Notes: a model not told the origin generated them from the sequence alone. A stretch of DNA of 64,000 nucleotides from Salinimicrobium sediminis (GCF_900215295.1 NZ_OCMF01000002.1:372001-436000), one strand, 5' to 3'. Shown: positions 1-8,858, counted from the stretch's first letter. Numbers and translations are program-made.

Positions 1-175
1 GCATGAGATCCTCAATAACCGGACAGATGTCTATGAATCTCTGATGAAAGATCTTTACATGCTGGGAATCGTCCTTAACCGGAAATATTATCTTCTAAGA
101 ATTACCTATACGGTCTTCATGATAGGAATTATCCTCAGTGTCCTGAGCTTTATTGTTACTTACTATCTGGTCTAA
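1..175 (+). CDS. C-terminal end of a Pycsar-type membrane effector (partial)
   Basis: Only the last 57 codons are in the window, in frame from base 2 to a TAA at 173-175. The peptide contains LMKDLYMLGIVLNRKYYLLR followed by a hydrophobic segment of about 20 residues that ends the protein. This closely resembles, from memory, the tail of flavobacterial HD-domain/DUF5706 'Pycsar system effector' proteins: a conserved amphipathic DxYxLGxVLxxKYxLLR segment and then the last membrane helix. If so, the full protein would be an inner-membrane protein that may respond to cyclic pyrimidine nucleotides, although many DUF5706 proteins are not near a cyclase. The final 81 bases overlap the convergent GAF gene. 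The N-terminal part is outside the window, so the family call is moderate. Confidence 0.6.
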   Translation, partial: HEILNNRTDVYESLMKDLYMLGIVLNRKYYLLRITYTVFMIGIILSVLSFIVTYYLV

Positions 176-2542
176 GACCTTTTCAAGATCTTCATAAGTG
201 AAAATTTGTTCTGAGTGGTTTTCATCTTCGAGATGGTAAAGGATATTTACCCTTATCGCTTTAAGACCTATTACTCCCTGAACATCTTCCAATTCAAGTA
301 ATTCCACCTGGTCACCCAGGTATTTTTTAGCCTGCAAATATTTAATGTAGCGAAGGTACTCCCGCTCATCCCTCCTGTTGGAATAAATTATAGCAATTTT
401 TCCCTTTTGAGTAATACGCTCTTCAGAACCTTTTACATTGGCCTTATCAATTCTTTTTTTGATGATCTCATACCTTGCATTATAAGTTCCATCAACATCG
501 AATTGCTTTTCATCCATTCTGTATCTTATGGAAAGGGTACTGTTGTACACCAAAATAAGAGAAGCAGCCTCTAGTTTTAAAGGCATATTTTCCTGTATCT
601 GATAGAACCTGTTTTCCATTTCGCACATGGTGGTGAGCTGCCATAATCGTAGGTTAAAAAGATAAACTTCATCAAAAGGCTTAATTCTACTATTTGTCAG
701 CGATGCTCCAATATATATATTGTGCTCTACTCCGTCTGTCTTATATCTTTCAAAATAATGAGGATATATCTTTTGGGCATCCACCTGTTTTCGGTCGATA
801 TACCTGGCCATGGTACGATTGATCTGCTGCACCGCTTCATCATAATTCTTACGATGATTATAGATGATCCCGGTTTCTGAATTAATGTTCTTTCTGTAAT
901 CAGAAACCATATTTTTAAGCTGCGGAGTCTGCTTTTCAATGTGGTTCATTACAGGCTCGATTTCCCTCTGAAGCAGATTAAATACCTTTTGCTCACTTGA
1001 AGCATTAAGATTTTCTGAAAGCTCCTCTACAAATTCAGCTATTCTGAATTCTACCTGCTCATAAATGTTGAGCTTTTCGACTTCTTTAGCTTCACAGATG
1101 ATCTTATTGATCTCTTGCAGTTGATCCAGAAGATCCTGCTGAATAGCTTCATTTCGTGCTTCCGAAGAAGCTACGATATCAATTTCACCATAAAGCGGAA
1201 AAACGTCAGGAAAAGTAATGTCTTTAAAGGATGCCAAACCATCCTCATCAAGATCCTTGATGAATTTCCTTGCTTCCTTCTCAAAGATCCAGAGCACGCT
1301 GGGATGAATCGAAGTACATTCGCTCTGGATCACAGCTTTGACCCTGTTTTCAAATTCTGTCCTGCTACGTTCTACTGCAGTTACAATAAAAGGAAGAATG
1401 TCCTCAAGTTTAGTAGCGTTAACACTGTTAAGCACATTCTTTTGATAGGAGATCAATTCCAGAACTCCCAGTAAAGTATCATTTTTGGCAATTGGAGCAA
1501 TGATGGCACTTTTTGCATTTTCAGCTTTTAAAGAATCAGCTAAAAAATTGGTGGCAGTGTTCTTAGCAAAAAGATCCACATTTGGTATACTAAGGTTATG
1601 ATGGTTGACCACCAGTTTTTGATAAGCATCTTCATCAAGAGCAGCCCGGCAGTCGATTTGCTTTTCGTTTCTCAACATGAAGCTGGGGGCCCTGTTGCCC
1701 ATCATTTTTTCAAACGTGGAATCCTGCTCATTGTACATAGTGAACCCCACCCGTAACTTCGGAATCTGATAAATAGATTTGAAAATTTCTTCAAATTTCT
1801 CCATTTCCTCCCTTCCGGAAGTATTTTGCTGTAAAAGCGTGGTCTTTAGATCTGAAATAGCATCATCAACAGTGACATCTGTAAGAGAAATAATAGTAAA
1901 ACCTTTGAAGATCCAACTTTTTCGTGGGAATTTTTCTTTCCACAGCTTTACATCCTCTATATTCTGAATAAGAAGGTCAACATCCTTTTCGGTAATTTCC
2001 TTGTGTCCTTTACCCGGATGTATCTCTACAAAATCTGAATTGAGGTCAATCCGGAAATGTCTCAAAATGCCGTTGGAATCGGGAATATCGTAGTACAGTG
2101 GCCTTGAAAAATCAATGTCGTAACCATAATATGTATTCAGAATAAGAATGCAGCCGAAAATATAATCCAGGTCTTCATCAAGATTCCTCATAGACAGGGA
2201 AAAATCCTCTCCTGCACAGGCCAGGATCTCCCTGAATTTTTTTGTTGAATTAAAGATTATATTATGAAAAGGTATAGAAATAGCCTTGATCTGGTTTTCC
2301 GAAAGTATCTCCGGAAAAAGATCTTTCATCAGGATCCTTATTGGATCTTTCAACTTTACCAGATCTTCGGTGTTTTCAATACCATCTGTCAATGCCGGGA
2401 ATGAAGAAATATATTCCAGAACCTTTCCAATGTACTCCCTGGAAATATTGCTGGGCTCTGTCTCCAGCTGCTTTTTATATTGCTCGACAACCTTTTGAAA
2501 ACTTATCTTAAGATCAAGAGGAAATTCTTTTTGTTGCTTCAT
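95..2542 (-). CDS. GAF domain-containing protein
   Basis: This 815-residue soluble protein has no signal peptide or membrane helix. Residues about 255-400 look like a GAF fold: an alternating strand region (LRVGFTMYNEQ) is followed by KSAIIAPIAKNDTLLGVLEL, the usual end of a GAF sheet. The rest is helical and charged, with a predicted coiled-coil-like stretch at about 470-560. Large GAF proteins of this size are common in Flavobacteriaceae, but their ligand and output are unknown to me. There is no kinase, cyclase or phosphodiesterase signature. Its 3' end overlaps the convergent partial gene at the window edge by 81 bp. No clear TAnnTTTG element was found upstream of the ATG. Confidence 0.75.
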   Translation of the reverse strand: MKQQKEFPLDLKISFQKVVEQYKKQLETEPSNISREYIGKVLEYISSFPALTDGIENTEDLVKLKDPIRILMKDLFPEILSENQIKAISIPFHNIIFNSTKKFREILACAGEDFSLSMRNLDEDLDYIFGCILILNTYYGYDIDFSRPLYYDIPDSNGILRHFRIDLNSDFVEIHPGKGHKEITEKDVDLLIQNIEDVKLWKEKFPRKSWIFKGFTIISLTDVTVDDAISDLKTTLLQQNTSGREEMEKFEEIFKSIYQIPKLRVGFTMYNEQDSTFEKMMGNRAPSFMLRNEKQIDCRAALDEDAYQKLVVNHHNLSIPNVDLFAKNTATNFLADSLKAENAKSAIIAPIAKNDTLLGVLELISYQKNVLNSVNATKLEDILPFIVTAVERSRTEFENRVKAVIQSECTSIHPSVLWIFEKEARKFIKDLDEDGLASFKDITFPDVFPLYGEIDIVASSEARNEAIQQDLLDQLQEINKIICEAKEVEKLNIYEQVEFRIAEFVEELSENLNASSEQKVFNLLQREIEPVMNHIEKQTPQLKNMVSDYRKNINSETGIIYNHRKNYDEAVQQINRTMARYIDRKQVDAQKIYPHYFERYKTDGVEHNIYIGASLTNSRIKPFDEVYLFNLRLWQLTTMCEMENRFYQIQENMPLKLEAASLILVYNSTLSIRYRMDEKQFDVDGTYNARYEIIKKRIDKANVKGSEERITQKGKIAIIYSNRRDEREYLRYIKYLQAKKYLGDQVELLELEDVQGVIGLKAIRVNILYHLEDENHSEQIFTYEDLEKVLDQIVSNNKAQDTEDNSYHEDRIGNS

Positions 2543-2638
2543 ATGTTAAAATTAATCGATTTTAGTACCAAGCCTGCTCCCCTTCCATATATTAACAATT
2601 ATTTATATTATAATTCCCTACAGGTGATAAAGGATAAT

Positions 2639-2646
2639 TATTTTTG
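2639..2646 (+). promoter_or_regulatory. Bacteroidota -7 element for the thioredoxin-like lipoprotein gene
   Basis: TATTTTTG matches TAnnTTTG and sits 15 bases before the ATG at 2662, a spacing seen at other genes in this window. No convincing -33 TTG was found. Confidence 0.5.
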
Positions 2647-2661
2647 TGAAAAATGTAAATA

Positions 2662-3786
2662 ATGATACGTAAGATTTTATTAGTTGCTCTAATTGCCCTT
2701 TTAGGCGCCTGCGAAGATTCCAGCAATAATGGTTACTATATAAGCGGGACAGTAAACAATGCAACAGAAGGTCAGCAAATTATAGTTTCCGAACTTAATG
2801 ACACTAACACTCAGGCTATACCAATAGATACAGCTGTGGTGAAAGACGGTAAATTCGAACTTGACCTTCCTGAAAAAGATAACCCTACAATAAGTTTCTT
2901 AAACCTTGAAGGTACCCGCGGTAATATCCTTTTTATAGCAGACAATACTCCTATTTCCTTTGAAGTTTATCCGGACAGTTTGTTTGCTTCAGAGGTTACC
3001 GGCGGAAAGGATAATGAAGTTCTTTATACCTATTTAAAGGATGTGAGGAATAGCAATTCCCGTATGACCGAAACCAGAAATTCCATGCGTGCAGCTTTCC
3101 AGGCTCAGGATACTGCAACTTTAAAAACTCTGGAAGATAATCAGAAGGAATCTTTTGAAATGGATAAGAATAATAGAAAAGAGCTCATAAAGAATAACCC
3201 CGGTTCCATAGTGTCCATTATGATCCTACAGGATATGTTGAATACAAAAGCTTATTCTTCTTCAGAAATGAAGTCTCTTTATGAACAGTTAGATCCTGAA
3301 GTGCAACAAACTTCACTTGCTCAAACTTTTAAATCAAGCCTCGATAGAATGAGTAAAACCGATATAGGAAGCCCGGCGCCCAATTTTAGTGCACCTACTC
3401 CTGAAGGTAAGGAACTTGCTTTAAAAGATGCATTAGGAAAGGTGACCCTGGTAGATTTCTGGGCTGCCTGGTGTCGCCCCTGCAGAATGGAAAATCCAAA
3501 TATTGTAAAGGTTTATAATGAATATCATGATAAAGGTTTCAATATCATTCAGGTGTCACTTGATCGGCCAGGTCAAAAAGATAAATGGGTACAAGCTATT
3601 GAGGAAGATAACCTTGGCCAGTGGAATCACGTTTCTAACCTAATGTTTTGGCAGGACCCTATTGCTGCAGAATATGGAATCAGAGCAATCCCTGCTGCCT
3701 TTTTATTGGATGAAGACGGCAAGATCATTGCAAAAGATCTAAGAGGACCTGCTTTGGGGCAAAAAGTTGGTGAATTACTGGATTAA
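2662..3786 (+). CDS. TlpA-family thiol-disulfide oxidoreductase lipoprotein (DUF4369 plus thioredoxin fold)
   Basis: The N terminus is a lipoprotein signal with lipobox LLGAC and lipidated Cys17. Residues about 25-120 match the DUF4369 beta domain usually placed before thioredoxin-like domains in Bacteroidota. A helical linker covers 125-230. An AhpC/TSA-Redoxin fold follows from about 236, with GSPAPNFSAPTPEGK, VDFWAAWC and the redox pair C271-R-P-C274; a cis-proline region (IRAIPAAFLLD) lies near the end. It probably reduces or isomerises disulfides in envelope proteins or delivers electrons to cytochrome maturation. It stands alone between a divergent GAF gene and a convergent SIMPL gene and ends at a strong terminator. 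Confidence 0.88.
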   Translation: MIRKILLVALIALLGACEDSSNNGYYISGTVNNATEGQQIIVSELNDTNTQAIPIDTAVVKDGKFELDLPEKDNPTISFLNLEGTRGNILFIADNTPISFEVYPDSLFASEVTGGKDNEVLYTYLKDVRNSNSRMTETRNSMRAAFQAQDTATLKTLEDNQKESFEMDKNNRKELIKNNPGSIVSIMILQDMLNTKAYSSSEMKSLYEQLDPEVQQTSLAQTFKSSLDRMSKTDIGSPAPNFSAPTPEGKELALKDALGKVTLVDFWAAWCRPCRMENPNIVKVYNEYHDKGFNIIQVSLDRPGQKDKWVQAIEEDNLGQWNHVSNLMFWQDPIAAEYGIRAIPAAFLLDEDGKIIAKDLRGPALGQKVGELLD

Positions 3787-3810
3787 AAGAAACTATAACA
3801 GATCAACAAA

Positions 3811-3832
3811 AAAGGTGCTTTTCAGCACCTTT
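3811..3832. terminator. Bidirectional intrinsic terminator
   Basis: A 9-bp perfect stem (3811-3819 with 3824-3832) and a 4-base loop are flanked by A-runs on the left and T-runs on the right. It lies between convergent genes and can serve both. Confidence 0.85.
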
Positions 3833-3854
3833 TTTTATTCATCCTTTATCAATC

Positions 3855-4526
3855 CTATTTAAGCAGGAAGTCTACATTTACCTTCACCCTTACCTCCATC
3901 TCTCCCGGAGCGATAGTTTCCTGTTCTGAACTATCCTGTTTCATTTCCATCACCCTATACACCGGCTGATAATGATCGGTCTGTATTTCTGAAATTCTAA
4001 TTGCTTTTCCGATTTCCTGTCCCAAAGCTTCAGCGTATTCCTTTGCTTTCATTTGTGCGTCAAGAACAGCCTTCTTCCTGGCTTCAGATTGTAATTCCTC
4101 TTTTTTGGAAGTCATAAATTCAATTCCGTCGATCCTGTTCAAACCTGAATTTAATAATCCACTCATGATGTCTTCGTACTTCTTCAAATCCTGAAGCTCA
4201 ATTGAAATAGCCTGGTTGGCCGAATAAAAAGTATCCTTAGTGTTGTAGTTAAATTCCTTATTTAGTCGAATATACTCGGTTTGAATATTTTCCGAAGCTA
4301 TTCCCTGGGATTTTAGATACCTGATCACATCATTTACAACGTTATCATTCTGCTTTTTTACTTCTACGGCAGACTTGCCGGTATGCTCAATTCGTGAGTT
4401 GATCAAAACCTTATCCGGGATAATATTTACGGTACCCGTTCCTATTACCGATACAGTATTCTGTTCTTCCTGTGCAAAGGTGGCGGCTCCCATGAGCATC
4501 ACCAGTAGTAGCAATATTCTTTTCAT
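3855..4526 (-). CDS. SIMPL domain-containing periplasmic protein (DUF541)
   Basis: The 223-residue product starts with a signal peptide ending at ...ATFAQ and continues directly into VSVIGTGTVNIIPDKV, the typical first strand of the SIMPL (DUF541, Oxidative-stress/BP26-like) fold. The domain fills the rest of the protein, with the usual helix rich in charged residues (SEARKKAVLDAQMKAKEYAE). Family members are periplasmic or outer-membrane associated and oligomerise; their biochemical role is unclear. It starts 43 bp after the stop of the upstream rhomboid gene on the same strand, so the two are probably co-transcribed. Confidence 0.85.
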   Translation of the reverse strand: MKRILLLLVMLMGAATFAQEEQNTVSVIGTGTVNIIPDKVLINSRIEHTGKSAVEVKKQNDNVVNDVIRYLKSQGIASENIQTEYIRLNKEFNYNTKDTFYSANQAISIELQDLKKYEDIMSGLLNSGLNRIDGIEFMTSKKEELQSEARKKAVLDAQMKAKEYAEALGQEIGKAIRISEIQTDHYQPVYRVMEMKQDSSEQETIAPGEMEVRVKVNVDFLLK

Positions 4527-4569
4527 AAAATGGTTGTTTAGCAGCTGTGATTCAATTTCAATGCCAATG

Positions 4570-5220
4570 TCAGATTTTCCCTGTTTTTTGTAGGAAAAAT
4601 AACAAGATGATCGGAATTGCCAATAGAATGACCATAAAGAGATTGGTCACAAACAAAGCGGGAATAAAGATAAGAGTAAGTAAATAACCTCCCACGGCAC
4701 CTCCAAAATGAGCATCATGCCCAATGTTCCCCAGTTGTCTTTTCATTCCGTAGATAGAGTACAACATATAACCTATCCCAAAAATGTATGCAGGAATAGG
4801 AATGGGAATAAAGAACAGGTACAGGCTCATATCCGGATAAAGTAATATGGCGGCATAAATGATCCCCGAAACTGCCCCACTCGCTCCTACAGCATTATAG
4901 TGTGGTTCATCTTTATGAAAGTAATAGGATAACAAATTACCTATCAAGAGGCTGGCCAGGTAGATGATAATGAATTTTAAGCTCCCAAAAATGGCAATAA
5001 CCACATCGGCAAAGAAGTATAGGGTAAGCATATTAAGGAAGAGATGAGCAGTATCCACATGCAAAAATCCTGAAGAAAAGATCCTTATCTTTTCTCCTCT
5101 CTTTACCGCGGCAGAATTAAATTTATATTTTTCAAAGAATGCTCTGTCATTAAATCCTTTAAAAGAAATGATCACATTGGCAGCTATGATGACGATAGTT
5201 ACCAGGTTTAAATCTCCCAT
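4570..5220 (-). CDS. Rhomboid-family intramembrane serine protease
   Basis: This is a 216-residue polytopic membrane protein with about six hydrophobic segments, the minimal rhomboid core size. The catalytic dyad is visible: Ser114 in GASG (112-115) on TM4, and His171 in the AHFGGAVGG motif on TM6. The oxyanion-helping HxxxN motif (H59, N63 in AHLFLNML) is also present. It should cleave single-pass membrane substrates in the inner membrane; the substrate is not predictable. It shares a divergent promoter region with the acyltransferase gene and is probably the first gene of a two-gene unit with the SIMPL gene. Confidence 0.9.
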   Translation of the reverse strand: MGDLNLVTIVIIAANVIISFKGFNDRAFFEKYKFNSAAVKRGEKIRIFSSGFLHVDTAHLFLNMLTLYFFADVVIAIFGSLKFIIIYLASLLIGNLLSYYFHKDEPHYNAVGASGAVSGIIYAAILLYPDMSLYLFFIPIPIPAYIFGIGYMLYSIYGMKRQLGNIGHDAHFGGAVGGYLLTLIFIPALFVTNLFMVILLAIPIILLFFLQKTGKI

Positions 5221-5239
5221 GTATGCTTAAGTTTAGTGC

Positions 5240-5258
5240 CAAATATACCATATATTTG
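5240..5258. promoter_or_regulatory. Back-to-back divergent -7 elements forming a palindrome
   Basis: The 19-base sequence CAAATATACCATATATTTG contains TATATTTG on the + strand (5251-5258, serving 5275) and the same element on the - strand (5240-5247, serving 5220). It is palindromic except for the central CCA. Both elements imply leaders of about 10-15 bases. Confidence 0.6.
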
Positions 5259-5274
5259 CCTAAATTATTTTTCC

Positions 5275-6186
5275 ATGCAGCGTTTAGTTTTCTGGCTGGT
5301 CTACCCTTTTCTCCTTCTTATTTCCATACTCCCGTTTAAGCTGTTCTATGCCTTTTCAGATTTAGTATATGTAATAGTTTATTATGTTGCCGGTTACAGA
5401 AAGCAAACGGTAAGAGAAAACCTAAAGCTGGTTTTTCCCGGCAAACCTGATGCTGAAATCAATCAAATCACTAAAGATTTTTACCACCACATGGTAGATA
5501 TGTTTCTGGAAATGGTGAAGAGTATCTCCATACCCAATGACGAGCTGAAGAAGCGTTTTGCCTTTGCCAATATTGAAGAGGTCCACAAAATTAGAGAAAT
5601 GGACAAAAGCATTCTTCTTGCATGCGGGCATTATGCGAGCTATGAATGGATGAATGCCCTGCAGCTTTACGGACTCGACTATCGTGGTTTCGGAGTTTAT
5701 AAGAAGATCAAAAATCGCTTTTTTGATCAAATGGCTAAAGATATCAGAGGCAGGTATAATGGAGTGCTGATTCCCACCACCAAAGCCACAAAAACAATCA
5801 TTGCAAATGAGAAATCCGGAATACGCGGGGTGTATGCCATGATCGCCGATCAATCCCCAAAATTAGACAGGGCAAAAGCCTGGACAGATTTTATGGGAAT
5901 TCAGGTGCCGGTCTTTACCGGATTGGAAAACTTATCGAGATCCCTGGATATGCCGGTGATCTATCTGCATGTTGAAAAAGTAAAAAGAGGCCATTATTTA
6001 GCCTCTTTTAAAACGCTTTCTTATGCACCGGGGAAAGAACCGGAATATTTCATTACCAAAAGATATTTTGAAGAACTGGAAGCCCAGATCAAAAAAGATC
6101 CTCAGTATTATTTATGGACGCATAAAAGATGGAAACACCAAAATGCTCCTATTTCTAAAAATGCTGTAGTTATTAAACGAGATTAG
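5275..6186 (+). CDS. Lipid A biosynthesis acyltransferase (LpxL/HtrB family)
   Basis: The 303-residue protein has an N-terminal hydrophobic anchor (VFWLVYPFLLLISILPF) and the acyltransferase HX4E motif, H119-YASY-E124. It has the family's later DQSP motif (MIADQSP) and a C-terminal WTHKRWKH. It should transfer a secondary acyl chain onto the lipid A precursor at the inner leaflet of the inner membrane. An upstream GTG at 5236 is in frame, but it lies before the -7 element, so the ATG at 5275 is the start used here. The last 14 bases overlap convergent glmM. Confidence 0.88.
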   Translation: MQRLVFWLVYPFLLLISILPFKLFYAFSDLVYVIVYYVAGYRKQTVRENLKLVFPGKPDAEINQITKDFYHHMVDMFLEMVKSISIPNDELKKRFAFANIEEVHKIREMDKSILLACGHYASYEWMNALQLYGLDYRGFGVYKKIKNRFFDQMAKDIRGRYNGVLIPTTKATKTIIANEKSGIRGVYAMIADQSPKLDRAKAWTDFMGIQVPVFTGLENLSRSLDMPVIYLHVEKVKRGHYLASFKTLSYAPGKEPEYFITKRYFEELEAQIKKDPQYYLWTHKRWKHQNAPISKNAVVIKRD

Positions 6187-7564
6187 CTATTTTTTTTATC
6201 TCCCCGATCATTTGCTCTGCTACTTCATCGGCCTTTTCCTGGGACTTAGCTTCGGTGTAAATTCTAATAATGGGTTCTGTATTGGATTTTCTCAAATGCA
6301 CCCAATGTTCAGGGAAATCAATCTTTACTCCATCAATGGTCGACACTTCTTCTTCGGAATATTTTGCTTCAACTTTTTGAAGTATATCATCCACATTAAG
6401 TTGTGGGGTGAGTTCAATTTTATTCTTACTCATAAAGTAGGATGGATAGGTCTTCCGAAGCTCTGAAACCTTCATTTTCTTTTCTGCCAAAAAGGTTAAA
6501 AATAAAGCTACTCCCACCAGGCTGTCGCGACCGTAATGAAGTTCCGGATATATGATCCCGCCATTGCCTTCACCTCCTATTATGGCATTAGTATCCTTCA
6601 TGAGCTGCACGACATTCACTTCTCCTACTGCACTAGCTTCATAGCTGCCTCCGTGCTTTTGGGTAACATCTCTCAAAGCCCTGGAGGAAGAAAGATTGCT
6701 CACCGTATTTCCAGGGGTTTTGCTCAATACATAATCTGCACAGGCCACCAAGGTATATTCTTCCCCAAACATTTCCCCGTCTTCACTTATAAATGCTAAA
6801 CGATCTACATCGGGGTCCACAACCACTCCAAGATCGGCCTTTTCCCGCTTTACAAGCTCGCAAATTTCTGTTAGATGTTCTTTTAGAGGTTCGGGATTAT
6901 GTGGAAAATGCCCTGTTGGTTCACAGTACAATTCGATCACATTTACTCCCAGTCTTTTCAATAATTTCGGAATGGCAATCCCTCCTGTAGAATTCACTCC
7001 GTCCACCGCAACTGTAAAATTAGCTTCAGCTATTTTTTTTGCATCCACCAGTGGAAGCATTACTACCTCCTCAATATGTGTGTCGATGTAATGATCAACC
7101 CTTTCTATTTTTCCCAAAGCGTCAACTTCAGCAAAAGTAAAATCTGCCTTTTCTGCCATTTCCAAAATTTGGGCACCTTCGTCCCCGTTTAAGAATTCTC
7201 CTTTTTCATTTAGCAGTTTTAAAGCATTCCATTGTTTAGGATTATGACTTGCTGTAAGGATAATTCCACCGTCGGCTTTTTCCAAAGGCACGGCAACTTC
7301 CACTGTGGGTGTCGTAGAGAGATCCAGGTCTATCACATCTATTCCCAATCCAATTAAAGTGTTCATTACCAGCTGCTGGATCATGGAGCCGGAGATTCTG
7401 GCATCCCGACCCACGACCACCTTCAGTTTTCCTTTTTTACTGCTGTTTTTAAGCCAGCTTCCGTAAGAGGAGGCAAATTTAACAGCATCTATCGGGGTAA
7501 GGTTTTCTGAAGGTTTTCCTCCAATGGTTCCGCGTATTCCTGAAATCGATTTTATTAAGGTCAT
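6173..7564 (-). CDS. glmM: Phosphoglucosamine mutase
   Basis: The 463-residue product is an alpha-D-phosphohexomutase. The active-site serine is in TASHNP (104-109; Ser106), the metal loop is DPDVDR, and the phosphate-binding tail motif is RKSNTEPIIRIY. The N terminus (SISGIRGTIGG) is typical of the Bacteroidota/archaeal-type GlmM. It converts glucosamine-6-phosphate to glucosamine-1-phosphate for UDP-GlcNAc, needed for peptidoglycan and LPS. A longer reading frame begins at 7651 but runs through the promoter -7 element; the ATG at 7564 gives the normal family start. Phosphomannomutase/phosphoglucomutase activity is a less likely alternative. Confidence 0.88.
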   Translation of the reverse strand: MTLIKSISGIRGTIGGKPSENLTPIDAVKFASSYGSWLKNSSKKGKLKVVVGRDARISGSMIQQLVMNTLIGLGIDVIDLDLSTTPTVEVAVPLEKADGGIILTASHNPKQWNALKLLNEKGEFLNGDEGAQILEMAEKADFTFAEVDALGKIERVDHYIDTHIEEVVMLPLVDAKKIAEANFTVAVDGVNSTGGIAIPKLLKRLGVNVIELYCEPTGHFPHNPEPLKEHLTEICELVKREKADLGVVVDPDVDRLAFISEDGEMFGEEYTLVACADYVLSKTPGNTVSNLSSSRALRDVTQKHGGSYEASAVGEVNVVQLMKDTNAIIGGEGNGGIIYPELHYGRDSLVGVALFLTFLAEKKMKVSELRKTYPSYFMSKNKIELTPQLNVDDILQKVEAKYSEEEVSTIDGVKIDFPEHWVHLRKSNTEPIIRIYTEAKSQEKADEVAEQMIGEIKKIANLV

Positions 7565-7590
7565 AAGTTTTTCTAAAGGTTGTTCTAAAA

Positions 7591-7604
7591 TGTCATTTTT
7601 GACG
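7591..7604. promoter_or_regulatory. TGTCA-N4-TGACG near-palindrome in the glmM leader
   Basis: TGTCATTTTTGACG lies 27 bases upstream of the glmM ATG, downstream of the inferred transcription start. A perfect version (TGTCATTTTTGACA) sits upstream of dnaK at 39611-39624, and the flanking bases match too. Possible operator; function inferred only. Confidence 0.35.
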
Positions 7605-7648
7605 CCTCTTCTTCCGTAGAAATCTAAACTACAAAAACAGAAGCGCGG

Positions 7649-7680
7649 CAAAGATACAGCCCTTCTACAGCAGTCCCAAA
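7649..7680 (-). promoter_or_regulatory. glmM promoter (-33 TTTG, -7 TATCTTTG)
   Basis: On the - strand TTTG (7677-7680) and TATCTTTG (7649-7656) are separated by 20 bases, matching the Bacteroidota sigma consensus. Transcription would begin near 7642. Confidence 0.7.
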
Positions 7681-7723
7681 CCTTAACAAAAAATAAACAC
7701 TCAGAAAGCTTATCTTAGCCTGC

Positions 7724-8308
7724 ATGAATTTTCTTGCGCATATATATTTATCCGGTGACAATGAAGAATTGATCCTGGGAAATTTTATTGCCGATTCTAT
7801 AAAAGGGAAAAAATATTTAAATTATCCCCCCGGAATTCAAAAAGGTATTTTACTACACCGCAGAATAGATCATTTTACAGACACACATCCCATAGTTAGA
7901 AGAAGTTCTTCAAAGCTCCATAAAAATTACAGTCATTACGCGGGGGTAATTGTCGATATTTTTTACGATCATTTTTTGGCTTCTAATTGGGAAGAATATT
8001 CTAATGTGCCCTTAGAAAATTTCGTTGCAGACTTCTATATCCTTCTCAAAAAGAATTTTGACCTCCTGCCCACTCCTATTCAAAGTTTCCTGCCCTACAT
8101 GGTTGCAGAGAATTGGTTGCTAAGCTACGCAAGTATAGATGGCATTAGCAGGATCCTGTACCAGATGAACATACGTACAAAAAATATTGTTCAAATGGAC
8201 AAGGCTGTAAATGAACTGCGGGAACATTATTCTGAATTCGAAAAAGACTTTTCCGAATTCTTTCCCATCCTTAAAAATTTCTCTGCTGAAAAAATTAAGC
8301 TTCTTTAG
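7724..8308 (+). CDS. Acyl carrier protein phosphodiesterase (AcpH/DUF479 family)
   Basis: The 194-residue protein begins MNFLAHIYLSGDNEELILGN, and LLHRRIDHFTDTHP follows at about residue 44, both hallmarks of the AcpH family; the conserved His/Asp residues (HRRIDHFTDTH, VIVDIFYDHFLA) form the HD-like metal site. AcpH removes 4'-phosphopantetheine from holo-ACP. The gene is divergent from glmM with a 160-bp spacer; an imperfect -7 (TATCTTAG) lies just before the ATG. Biological role in Bacteroidota is not established; the family call is firm. Confidence 0.85.
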   Translation: MNFLAHIYLSGDNEELILGNFIADSIKGKKYLNYPPGIQKGILLHRRIDHFTDTHPIVRRSSSKLHKNYSHYAGVIVDIFYDHFLASNWEEYSNVPLENFVADFYILLKKNFDLLPTPIQSFLPYMVAENWLLSYASIDGISRILYQMNIRTKNIVQMDKAVNELREHYSEFEKDFSEFFPILKNFSAEKIKLL

Positions 8309-8858
8309 TTACTGAGTTTCTTTTCTCTTAAAGATATTCTGATGTGGAGTAGTCAAATTTTAAAAAAACTTCCCGATTATTCTAATAGGTATTCCATTTA
8401 TTGAAATAAAAATTGATTGCTTGCCAAAAAACTGATAATAGAACATTTTTTTTATAATTAGAAAATTATTCATAATAACACCTAAAATTCAGAGCTCTAA
8501 ACTCCTCCGAAAATAAAATTGGACGGTAATAAATTCAGGAAAATCCAAAGTCAGGAAAATATCTGAATTTTAAGACTATCTCCCGGTATTCCAAACAATT
8601 GTCAAATCATAAAATACTTTTGGTAACCTGTGGGTAGGATTATAAAGTCAGCAAAATTACAGGAAGCATTTTTTTTTATACAGAGGAGTAAAATTACTGA
8701 AGCTTCACTAAATCTATTTTTCTCCTGAAAGGCCTTTTTTGAGGAATTCCACACTTCGAAGGTCCACAGTGTGGAAAAATTACACACCAATTTAATAACC
8801 TTCCGGTGGTCCAAATATGGGTTGTATTTTCTGAAATCTAAGATACTAGCATAAAAAA
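8309..8858. other. 550-bp AT-rich spacer with one inverted repeat
   Basis: No supported gene. The only open frame of note (8602-8814, - strand) has no family resemblance, promoter or signal. The one structured item is the inverted repeat at 8747-8776, listed separately. Confidence 0.6.
8747..8776. repeat. Inverted repeat TTCCACACT-N12-AGTGTGGAA
   Basis: Perfect 9-base arms at 8747-8755 and 8768-8776, separated by 12 bases. No T-run follows, so it is not an obvious terminator. It could be an operator or an RNA hairpin. Confidence 0.5.

Noticed and set aside
7565-7651. N-terminal extension of glmM
   Set aside because: It runs through the promoter -7 element, so it cannot be in the main transcript.
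8624-8637. 14-base match TAACCTGTGGGTAG shared with 58977-58990
   Set aside because: Several 14-base matches are expected by chance in a 64-kb window; flanks differ.
8602-8814. 70-residue - strand open frame in the AT-rich spacer
   Set aside because: No family resemblance, no promoter or signal, poor composition for a flavobacterial protein; best read as noncoding.
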